From assembly GCA_965216885.1 (NCBI GenBank), contig OZ244209.1:186001-250000 (forward strand): a stretch of DNA of 64,000 nucleotides, read 5' to 3'. Source of the stretch: CAYNJG01 sp965216885 (lineage in GTDB: Bacteria; Planctomycetota; Planctomycetia; Pirellulales; Pirellulaceae). Positions 38,705 to 45,516 of the stretch are shown here, piece by piece (position 1 is the stretch's first letter; each line of letters starts with the position of its first letter). The notes below the pieces were generated by a model that did no database searches, had not been told where the DNA came from, and worked only from the letters and a program-made list of their open reading frames with translations. The position numbers and the translations under genes are program-made.

Positions 38705-39431
38705 CGAATCCGAAGAAAGAATGTCGTTGAAGGACGCTTTGGGCGACGCTCTGGTTCTTGGCAGTTACGAGCTGAATCTGCGTAGTCGCCAAGGTGTGAA
38801 AGCACGGACGGCAAACATCGAAGTCTCGGTAGTCCGTGTCACGTTTCCGAGGCCCCGTCATCACAGCAAGTGGGTGAAACAATGTGGCATCCGAGAATTG
38901 ACGATGAATGTGGTCGTGGTTCAGGAGACCGACGCTCCCAAGGGAGCGTCGGCGATTAGCTGGATTCTACTTACGAGCTTACCGGTCAACAGCTTTGATG
39001 ATGCGTGGCAAGTGATCGAAGACTACGAAAATCGTTGGCTCGTGGAAGAATACCACAAGGTTCTCAAGACGGGTTGCAGCGTAGAAATGCTCGCGTTGCG
39101 AACGGCGGACCGCTTGGAGCCATTGATTGGTCTGATCAGCATCATCGGAATCCGGCTGTTCCAGTTGAAGCTTGTCGGCCGCAGTCAGAAAAAGGCGAAG
39201 GCGCGAACACACGTTCCTACGACATGGTTGAAATGCCTTAAGCTCGTTCGACCAAAAATCAAACTGACTGGCATGACCGTTTACGAATTCTTCCGAGAGC
39301 TGGCTAAGATGGGAGGGTTCCTCGCACGCAAAGGCGACGGTGAACCGGGCTGGCAAACCATCTGGTACGGCTACCAAAAACTTCAAACGTTACTTGACGG
39401 AATGCGACTCGCAGGGGCATTTCAAACATGA
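38697..39431 (+). mobile_element. 5'-truncated Tn5/IS50-like (IS4 family) transposase remnant
   Basis: The frame encodes the C-terminal half of an IS4-family transposase. The Y-(2)-R-(3)-E-(6)-K signature is intact in YENRWLVEEYHKVLK, and neighbouring segments (LGSYELNL, PKGASAISWILLTSLPV, GGFLARKGDGEPGWQTIW) match the Tn5 layout. The N-terminal half with the first two catalytic Asp residues is missing, so it cannot transpose. Real homology starts near MSLKDALG (about 38721). It abuts the truncated DUF1592 gene at its 5' side. No terminal inverted repeats or target duplication could be recognised, so the original ends appear lost. Confidence 0.85.
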
Positions 39432-39451
39432 AAAACCTGGGTAATGACAAG

Positions 39452-39482
39452 CTCTCTGAGCTCGGAGAGTCAGGCTACGAGT
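39452..39482 (+). repeat. Half copy of a dispersed palindromic repeat
   Basis: These 31 bases match 53341-53371 at 28 positions (core AGTCAGGCTACGAGT). The matching left arm is missing here, so this copy is not palindromic. It lies 20 bases after the transposase remnant. Confidence 0.6.
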
Positions 39483-39663
39483 CACTTCGTACGGAGATGA
39501 GAAAGCCGCCCAGGCCCGCTGAAATTGATGTCTAACTAATTCTACGTCGGTGAAACGACACGCGGATACGAGGTCTGCCCGCTTCCGAACGAGGAGGGCA
39601 CAGATTGGGAAGGCTCACGACTGTGGGCCAGGCTGGTCGGCGGGGAGCGATTTGCTCGAGTCG

Positions 39664-40272
39664 CTAACTTTGGCCGTCTGTAAACAACTTCGACATCGCC
39701 AAAATATCTTCGGCTACATCGGCAAGTTTTCTTTTTCGATCCATGGAGAGTTTGCGGAGCGCCCTGTGAGCTTCCTCTTCTGAGAAACCGCGCACTTTCA
39801 TCAGCAACGACTTCGCCCGATCAATCTTCTTGTGGTTGACGAGCTCTGCCTTTGCTTCGGCCAACTCACCTCGTAGCCGCTTGAAGTTTTGAAATGTCGC
39901 CATGGCGATTTCGATCACTGGGCGGACTTGCGTGGCTGCAATACCGTCCGCCGTGTAAGCACAAACTCCGGAATCCACTGCGGACTTAATTGATTGTGCT
40001 TCTTCATCTTGTGTGATCAGGGCGACGGCAGTTGGTTGCTGGTCACGGACGAGTGTGAGCTGCTCGAGCGTATCGCGGTTCGGCGATTCGACCTCAATGA
40101 GTACGACGTCCGGCCTTAGTTTGATCACGCTATTGAGAATGTCAGACGTATCTGACATCAGATGTACCCGCTCGAAACCAGCGCTGCGCAAGGCATTGCC
40201 AAGCAGCTTGAGCCGGTCGTTGGACTCGTCAAAGGCGAGTACGAGCGGTTGCATGTCGTGCGCACTTTCCAT
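39664..40272 (-). CDS. ANTAR-domain RNA-binding antitermination regulator, NasT-like
   Basis: Cytoplasmic regulator of 202 residues. The N-terminal 120 residues form a receiver-like domain in which the phospho-acceptor position appears to be Glu rather than Asp (VVLIEVESPNRDTLEQL), so control by phosphorylation is unlikely. The ESPNRDTLE stretch is characteristic of NasT-type proteins. The C-terminal ANTAR domain is clear: LVNHKKIDRAKSLLMKVRG, FSEEEAHRALRKLSM and RKLADVAEDIL. NasT proteins bind leader RNA and prevent termination in nitrate-assimilation operons, normally held inactive by an NrtA-like sensor NasS. This gene is divergent from a cluster with two NrtA-like binding proteins, which it probably regulates. 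Confidence 0.9.
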   Translation of the reverse strand: MESAHDMQPLVLAFDESNDRLKLLGNALRSAGFERVHLMSDTSDILNSVIKLRPDVVLIEVESPNRDTLEQLTLVRDQQPTAVALITQDEEAQSIKSAVDSGVCAYTADGIAATQVRPVIEIAMATFQNFKRLRGELAEAKAELVNHKKIDRAKSLLMKVRGFSEEEAHRALRKLSMDRKRKLADVAEDILAMSKLFTDGQS

Positions 40273-40526
40273 TTATGAGCTCCTGTTTCCGCATGTTCAT
40301 CACTACCAAGCTTGCAGATGCAAGTAACGCGCCGACCGTTGCATCCGTCGTTGCCGGAATTGAGTCGAGGGGCGGACGATGCGTTCAATTTCGTCATTGT
40401 GTTTAACGCCAAGGAAAATTGTTTTGCCAATTCAAACGAGTTTGCCGCGCATTTTGGTAGCAGTCATTGAATCAACTTTGGGCATGCCCACTCGAAGAAC
40501 GCCGCAAAACAGTGTTTGATCGCTGC

Positions 40527-40542
40527 TGGCACGCGCCTTGCA
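40527..40542 (+). promoter_or_regulatory. Sigma-54 (RpoN) promoter
   Basis: TGGCACGCGCCTTGCA matches the -24/-12 consensus TGGCAC-N5-TTGCA essentially throughout, with GG and GC exactly 10 bases apart. Transcription should start near 40552-40554, giving a leader of about 250 bases before the first gene of the cluster. No convincing activator (NtrC-type) site was found in the 250 bases upstream. Confidence 0.8.
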
Positions 40543-40552
40543 TAAGGGATAA

Positions 40553-40801
40553 CCATCAGCCGCAGCTGAGAAGATCTCTTCGATCAGCTGCATTCTGAGA
40601 TCGATGCAAAGACGCGTCGTCTAACAAACCTGCGAACGTGCTGTTTCGTTGGGTTCTTTCGTATCGGGTTATATGCCGCAGCAATTTGCGTCGGGCTGGC
40701 CCGGTTTCGCCGCTACTAGACGAATCAAAAACATCTGAGCGTAGGCACCGCGATCGGTGTTCCGCTCGAGATCCACACAAATCACTCTCAGGAGATGCGC
40801 G
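40553..40801 (+). promoter_or_regulatory. Structured 5' leader of the transport cluster, candidate ANTAR target
   Basis: The untranslated leader contains several hairpins. One is an 8-bp stem GCAGCTGA/TCAGCTGC (40562-40591). A competing stem TGCAT/ATGCA (40589-40608) shares three bases with it. Others are AGACG/CGTCT (40610-40622), a GC-rich CGGG/CCCG hairpin followed by GTTT (40692-40703), and CACCG/CGGTG (40746-40759) close to the ribosome-binding site AGGAGA. The arrangement fits NasT-type antitermination, but the canonical pair of A1/G4 hexaloops was not recognised by eye, so this is a candidate only. Confidence 0.45.
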
Positions 40802-42319
40802 ATGGCCAACTTCAACAATCCATACGATCCCGACAAGGACATTTGGAACGAAGACGCAATTAACGAGACTCGGAATTTCGATCCGAAGACAGCGAATCTT
40901 CGTCCCGACGCACCGGACTGGGACGGCGGGGAATGGGCGACCGGCGAAGTCACCGACGCCCCGGCTTCCGACGCTATGCTTCCCCATCATGCGGGTGAAG
41001 TGACTTCGGAGGAGGATAGGGAGGCCGCGGATTCACTCGGATCGCCGGCTGACGATCTGGAGGGCAGCGAACAGATGCTCGATCGCGCCGTTGAGAACGC
41101 GGTGATGATGGGGATCTTTGGGAATGATGTGAATCGCCGTCGTTTCCTCAAGGCAGTCGGCGTGAAATCTACTGCCGCCGCGATCGCCAGCGTTTTGCCA
41201 CTCTCTGCGGTGAAAGCACTCGCGCAAGAGACACTTGGCAAGCCAGAGAAGACGAAGCTGAAGGTGGGCTTTGTGCCGATCACGTGTTCGGCTCCGCTCA
41301 TCGCCGCGCATCCGCTTGGTATCTACAGGAAGAATGGGCTCGACGTTGATGTGATCAAAACGGCCGGTTGGGCGGTAGCGAGGGACAAGTGTCTTTCGGG
41401 CGAATACGACGCGTCTCACCTGCTCGCGCCGATGCCGCTGGCGATGACGATGGGGACGGGTTCGACGGCTCAACCGTTCACCGTGCCTGCGATGCAGAAC
41501 ACGAATGGCCAGGCGATTGTGCTGGCGAACAAGCACAAGAATCGTCGCGATCCCAAGAAGTGGAAGGGCATGGTCTTCGGTGTGCCGTTCGAGTATTCGA
41601 TGCACAACTTCCTGCTGAGGTATTACGTCGCCGAGAATGGAATCGATCCGGACACGGATATCCAGATCCGCGTGGTCCCGCCGCCGGAAATGGTCGCGAA
41701 CCTCCGTGCCGGTAACGTCGACGGCTATCTCGCGCCTGACCCATTCAACCAGCGTGCGGTCTACGACAACGTCGGTTTCATCCACATGCTGACGAAAGAA
41801 ATCTGGGATCAGCATCCATGCTGTGCCTTCTCGGCGAGCGTCAAGTTTGTAAATCAGAATCCGAACACGTTCCTCGCGCTCTTCAAGAGTGTCATGGAAT
41901 CGATCGACTACTGTCGCTCCTACGACAACCGAGTCGCCGTTTCGGACGCGATCCACACCAAAAACTATCTGAACCAGCCGCTCACCGTTGTGAAGCAGGT
42001 CATGACTGGCACGTACGCCGATGGTCTGGGCAACGTGAAACGCGAGCCGGACCGCATTCACTTCGCGCCTTATCCCGCACAGGAAATGGCAATCTGGATC
42101 CTGAGCCAGATGAAGCGTTGGGGCTACGTTAAGGGTGACGTTGATTACACCAAAGTCGCTCGGCAGGTCTATCTCTCGGCGGACGCTGAGAAGCTGATCA
42201 AGGAAGACCTCAAGAAGGAAGTCGAATTCAAGCACGATAGTTACAAGCTCATGGGCAAGACGTTCGATCCCAACAAGCCCGACGCTTACGCCAAGAGCTT
42301 CAAGATTTCACGAGTGTGA
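40802..42319 (+). CDS. NrtA/CmpA-type ABC substrate-binding protein with Tat signal after a long acidic N-terminus
   Basis: Solute-binding component of importer A. The ATG at 40802 is preceded by AGGAGA at a 6-base spacing. The binding domain (about residues 145-480) is of the nitrate/bicarbonate/taurine class: VGFVPITCSAPLIAAHPLG, GVPFEYSMHNFLLRYYV, and WDQHPCCAF with a vicinal Cys pair. The twin-arginine motif NRRRFLKAVG sits at residues 111-120, after about 110 mostly acidic, disordered-looking residues (DPDKDIWNEDAINETRNFDP), far from the usual N-terminal position. The ligand could be cyanate, nitrate, nitrite or a sulfonate. A strong hairpin separates it from the permease gene. Confidence 0.9.
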   Translation: MANFNNPYDPDKDIWNEDAINETRNFDPKTANLRPDAPDWDGGEWATGEVTDAPASDAMLPHHAGEVTSEEDREAADSLGSPADDLEGSEQMLDRAVENAVMMGIFGNDVNRRRFLKAVGVKSTAAAIASVLPLSAVKALAQETLGKPEKTKLKVGFVPITCSAPLIAAHPLGIYRKNGLDVDVIKTAGWAVARDKCLSGEYDASHLLAPMPLAMTMGTGSTAQPFTVPAMQNTNGQAIVLANKHKNRRDPKKWKGMVFGVPFEYSMHNFLLRYYVAENGIDPDTDIQIRVVPPPEMVANLRAGNVDGYLAPDPFNQRAVYDNVGFIHMLTKEIWDQHPCCAFSASVKFVNQNPNTFLALFKSVMESIDYCRSYDNRVAVSDAIHTKNYLNQPLTVVKQVMTGTYADGLGNVKREPDRIHFAPYPAQEMAIWILSQMKRWGYVKGDVDYTKVARQVYLSADAEKLIKEDLKKEVEFKHDSYKLMGKTFDPNKPDAYAKSFKISRV

Positions 42320-42339
42320 ATCTCTCGTCAAGTGAGTCT

Positions 42340-42374
42340 CTCGCGCGAGGTGCATGCTGCAGACCTCGCGCGAG
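42340..42374 (+). terminator. Strong intergenic hairpin between binding-protein and permease genes
   Basis: CTCGCGCGAGGT and ACCTCGCGCGAG form a perfect 12-bp stem with an 11-base loop, 20 bases after the binding-protein stop. There is no T-run, so it more likely stabilises the upstream mRNA or attenuates read-through than fully terminates. This would give the common excess of binding protein over permease. Confidence 0.6.
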
Positions 42375-42408
42375 GCAGCCTCGCAGCTAATCCCTCAGGA
42401 GTTTGACC

Positions 42409-43257
42409 TTGTTCACGCGTCAACGGTTACAAGCAAGTGTGCTCTCGATCGCATTCTTCGGAGTGTTCTGTCTTGGCTGGCATGCGACGACACGTCCCGA
42501 GCCGCCGGATCCGGAACTCGCCAATATGGATCCGGAGTACCTCGAGCTGATCGGTGCTTCGGCGAAGGGCGAAACGAATCCCATGCCGGGGCCAATCGAA
42601 GTGGGCCAGAAAATCTGGGACCACCTCAAAGATCCGTTCTACTACAAAGGTGCAAACGATCGAGGCATTGGATCTCAGTTACTTTACTCGCTGGCTCGGG
42701 TTGCCCAGGGGTACTTCCTGGCGGTGCTCATCGCGGTGCCGCTCGGTTTTCTGGTTGGCATGAGTCCCGTGCTTTCCAAGGCGCTTGATCCTTTTATTCA
42801 GATACTCAAGCCGGTGTCGCCGCTCGCCTGGATGCCACTGGCGCTCTACACGATCAAGGATTCTGAGCCCTGCTCGATCTTCGTGATCTTCATTTGTGCG
42901 ATCTGGCCTGTGCTTATCAACACGGCTTTCGGAGTCGCGGCGGTTCGCAACGACTATCTCAACGTGGCAAGGACGCTCGAGGCAGGTCGCCTGCGAACTG
43001 CATTCTTCGTGATCCTGCCGGCGGCCGCGCCGACGATCCTTACCGGGATGCGTATCTCGATCGGGATTGCGTGGCTGGTCATCGTCGCTGCCGAGATGCT
43101 GATCGGCGGGACGGGCATTGGCTACTTCGTGTGGAATGAGTGGAACAATCTCGACATCACCAACGTGATCGTGGCAATTATTTTCATTGGACTGATCGGG
43201 ATGGCGCTAGACTGGCTCCTTGCCGGCCTTACAAGGGCGGTGACCTATGCAGAGTAA
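42409..43257 (+). CDS. ABC transporter permease, NrtB/SsuC/TauC family (importer A)
   Basis: Inner-membrane permease. The TTG at 42409 is chosen because AGGAG ends 7 bases before it; a TTG at 42403 would be too close. About six hydrophobic helices can be seen, starting VLSIAFFGVFCLGWH. A periplasmic insertion follows (about residues 28-80), then the core beginning QLLYSLARVAQGYFLAVLIA. The ATPase-contact loop (EAA motif) is ARTLEAGRLRTAFFVILPAA. The family carries nitrate, bicarbonate, cyanate, taurine and sulfonates. The stop lies 11 bases inside the next gene, so translation is coupled to the ATPase. Confidence 0.92.
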   Translation: MFTRQRLQASVLSIAFFGVFCLGWHATTRPEPPDPELANMDPEYLELIGASAKGETNPMPGPIEVGQKIWDHLKDPFYYKGANDRGIGSQLLYSLARVAQGYFLAVLIAVPLGFLVGMSPVLSKALDPFIQILKPVSPLAWMPLALYTIKDSEPCSIFVIFICAIWPVLINTAFGVAAVRNDYLNVARTLEAGRLRTAFFVILPAAAPTILTGMRISIGIAWLVIVAAEMLIGGTGIGYFVWNEWNNLDITNVIVAIIFIGLIGMALDWLLAGLTRAVTYAE

Positions 43258-44224
43258 TGGAAACGGAACAGCAATTCCTGCCAACGACGTCGCGCCGACC
43301 GGCGCTGTCGACGCCACCATGATTGAGGTGGATGGTTTGGCCAAAACGTTTCCGTCGCCAGGTGGTGATGGCGACTTGACGGTGTTCAACGAGGTCAACT
43401 TCAAGGTCAGGAAAGGCGAGTTCGTTTGTCTGATCGGCCATTCCGGATGTGGCAAGTCGACACTGCTGAATATTCTCGCGGGACTCGACACGCCTTCGGC
43501 CGGATTCGTTTGTGCCGCGGGCAAAGAGATCGCGGGTCCTGGCCTTGATCGAGCAGTGGTCTTTCAAGGCCACGTCTTGATGCCGTGGATGACGGTAATG
43601 GCCAACGTGACGTTTGCGGTGCGAAGTCGCTGGCCGGAGTGGTCGAGAACCCAGGTTCGCGAGCAGGCCGAAAAATACCTGGAGATGGTGGATCTGGAAG
43701 ATGCGTACCGGAAGAAGCCTTCGCAGTTATCCGGTGGTATGAAACAGCGCGTCGGCATCGCCCGGGCCCTCGCGATTGAGCCCAAAATCCTGTTGCTGGA
43801 CGAACCATTCGGGGCACTCGACGCGCTCACGCGTGGCAGCATTCAGGAAAAGCTCACGGCGATCTGCCGCACCACCGAGCAGACCGTCTTCATGATCACG
43901 CACGACATTGATGAAGCAATGTTGCTCGCGGATCGAATCTTGCTGATGACCAATGGGCCGGAAGCACGGCTCTGTGAGGTCGTCGTCAACACACTGCCGA
44001 AGGATCGCGAGCGTCAATCGATGCACCACCACCCGAATTTCTATCCGATGCGAAATCATCTGATGGACTTTTTGGTCAATCGCTCGAAGGCGTTCGCGGA
44101 AATCAAGCAAACCGTCGACCCGACAAACGTTCCGCAGGTGCACGTCACCGCCGACGACGTGACCTCGGTGACCGCAGAGAACAATACCGACGACGTTGCG
44201 TTACACCCGATTCACGAAAACTGA
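43247..44224 (+). CDS. ABC transporter ATP-binding protein, NrtD/SsuB family (importer A)
   Basis: Energising subunit of importer A. Walker A is GHSGCGKST (64-72), the signature LSGGM (161-165), Walker B ILLLDE (181-186), and the switch His lies in MITHDIDEA. About 25 disordered residues precede the ATPase fold. A C-terminal tail of about 70 residues after the canonical domain (NFYPMRNHLMDFLVNRSKAF onwards) resembles the C-terminal extensions of nitrate-type ATPases. It starts inside the permease gene. The cynS gene follows after 63 bases. Confidence 0.93.
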   Translation: MQSNGNGTAIPANDVAPTGAVDATMIEVDGLAKTFPSPGGDGDLTVFNEVNFKVRKGEFVCLIGHSGCGKSTLLNILAGLDTPSAGFVCAAGKEIAGPGLDRAVVFQGHVLMPWMTVMANVTFAVRSRWPEWSRTQVREQAEKYLEMVDLEDAYRKKPSQLSGGMKQRVGIARALAIEPKILLLDEPFGALDALTRGSIQEKLTAICRTTEQTVFMITHDIDEAMLLADRILLMTNGPEARLCEVVVNTLPKDRERQSMHHHPNFYPMRNHLMDFLVNRSKAFAEIKQTVDPTNVPQVHVTADDVTSVTAENNTDDVALHPIHEN

Positions 44225-44287
44225 TCCACCAAAGTCTTCGCGGGTGTGTGCCCGCACGTTTCCAGTCTCTCACTAAGAGGAAATCAA

Positions 44288-44758
44288 ATGTCCACTGTTA
44301 CGGAAGTGCCCACAACCACGCGGGCGGATGTTACTGCAAAGATTTGCGCGATCAAGATTGCTAACGACTGGACCTGGGAGCAGCTCGCTCCTTTGACCGG
44401 TCAGAACCCGGTCTGGACCGCCGCCGCTCTCACGGGGCAATGCCAGTTGAATCCCGATCAAGCCGCCGCGGTTGGCGAGAAATTCGGCCTGGATGATTTT
44501 GAAATCAAGCTGCTCAAGCAGTGCCCATTCCGCGGCTGTATGGATACGTCGGTGCCGACCGATCCGTTTGTCTACCGATTCTACGAGATCATGCACAGCT
44601 ACGGCATGGCGATGAAGGATGTCGCGCAAGAGGAGTTCGGCGACGGCATCATGAGCGCGATTGATTTCTCGATCGATGTCGATCGCGAACCCGATCCCAA
44701 GGGCGACCGCGTGAAGATCACATTCTGCGGGAAGTTCCTGCCCTACAAACAGTTTTAG
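44288..44758 (+). CDS. cynS: Cyanate hydratase (cyanase)
   Basis: Converts cyanate plus bicarbonate to carbamate/CO2 and ammonia; forms a cytoplasmic decamer. The ATG at 44288 has AGAGGA 6 bases upstream; a longer frame from 44246 lacks support. The 156-residue length equals the usual length. The catalytic triad is in register with the E. coli enzyme: Arg97 and Glu100 in VYRFYE, and Ser123 in GDGIMSAIDF. The C-terminus KGDRVKITFCGKFLPYK is standard. Two Cys flank the helical domain boundary (CPFRGC), less usual. Its position directly after a nitrate-family importer suggests that importer A brings in cyanate or a compound that releases it. Confidence 0.96.
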   Translation: MSTVTEVPTTTRADVTAKICAIKIANDWTWEQLAPLTGQNPVWTAAALTGQCQLNPDQAAAVGEKFGLDDFEIKLLKQCPFRGCMDTSVPTDPFVYRFYEIMHSYGMAMKDVAQEEFGDGIMSAIDFSIDVDREPDPKGDRVKITFCGKFLPYKQF

Positions 44759-44781
44759 GTTTTCTCGCTGCCAGTGCGCTC

Positions 44782-44935
44782 TTCACCCTCCCCCTGGGAG
44801 GGTCGAGCGCAGCGAGGGGAAGGTTGCGCTGTTCTCGAGCACCTTCTATTCGCGCCGTTCGCGATTGTTCGCTGCGTCAGCACACAGTAACCCTCTCCTC
44901 GCTTGGGCTCGACTCTCCCAGAGGGAGAGTGAAGT
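44782..44935. repeat. Long imperfect inverted repeat (REP/MITE-like)
   Basis: Two arms of about 44 bases (44782-44825 and 44890-44935) are inverted copies that match at most positions, around a 64-base centre. The arms carry CTCCCAGGGGGAGGG-type sequence and GTCGAGC. It fills the gap between cynS and the DinB-like gene and interrupts the otherwise tightly packed cluster. No coding capacity is seen. Confidence 0.75.
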
Positions 44936-44961
44936 TAAATTTTTAGTCTGGTCCTTGATCA

Positions 44962-45516
44962 ATGCAGTACGACTTTGTTGCAATCCGTGACTCCGAGATC
45001 CCGGGCGCCACAGCGCCCGAGTTCGAGCATCTCGTACACACTTACGTCAGCGAGACGAACAAAACCGCGAGTATGTGGAAAGCAATCCCTGCCGAACTGA
45101 TCGACTTCTCCCCACACGAAAAGACAAACACGATTCGCACGATCCTCAAACACCAGTTGCTCTCGGAACGACGATTCTTCTTTGAATTCGTAGGGCTCCA
45201 GGAGCCACCGGTTGAGGGTCTGCTACCGGCGGATCCAGACGCTGGCGTCGATGAATATATCGAACGGTACGTCAAATTCGCACGCATGCGGATCCCGCAA
45301 CTCGCGTCAGCAAAAAAGGAATGGTGGCTCGAAGAGCAAGAATTCTTCGGCTACCAGCGGCAACGCATCTGGACCTTTTGGCGACGCGTCCTCCACACCT
45401 GTCATCACCGCACACAAGTCCAGGCGTGGCTGCGACTCGCCGGAGCCCACGTGCCCACGATCTACGGACCGTCGGGCGACGTTTCCTGGGACGGAGCAAC
45501 ACCAACCTATGGGTAA
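44962..45516 (+). CDS. DinB/YfiT-like four-helix-bundle protein
   Basis: Small cytoplasmic protein (184 residues) of the DinB-like superfamily. The metal-ligand pattern is visible as a His in ILKHQLLSERRFF and a pair of His in LHTCHHRTQVQAWLRLAG, followed by the family's typical GAHVPTIYGPSGD ending. Such proteins often act as thiol-dependent (bacillithiol or mycothiol) transferases or have unknown function. In this context a role in handling a reactive nucleophile or electrophile is possible, but that is inference. The stop overlaps the start of the next gene. Confidence 0.8.
   Translation: MQYDFVAIRDSEIPGATAPEFEHLVHTYVSETNKTASMWKAIPAELIDFSPHEKTNTIRTILKHQLLSERRFFFEFVGLQEPPVEGLLPADPDAGVDEYIERYVKFARMRIPQLASAKKEWWLEEQEFFGYQRQRIWTFWRRVLHTCHHRTQVQAWLRLAGAHVPTIYGPSGDVSWDGATPTYG

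Noticed and set aside
38697..39431. Complete insertion sequence
   Set aside because: The N-terminal half of the transposase is missing and no terminal inverted repeats or target duplication were found.
40692..40703. CGGG/CCCG hairpin plus GTTT as the leader terminator of the ABC cluster
   Set aside because: The stem has only four good pairs and three T, too weak to call an intrinsic terminator; kept only as part of the leader description.
40553..40801. Canonical ANTAR dual-hexaloop RNA motif
   Set aside because: No pair of stems with six-base A1/G4 loops could be drawn by eye; the hairpins found have other loop sizes.
40802..44224. Firm naming of importer A as nrtABD or cynABD
   Set aside because: Nitrate, bicarbonate, cyanate, taurine and sulfonate importers share these families, and the ligand-contact residues cannot be judged from the sequence alone.
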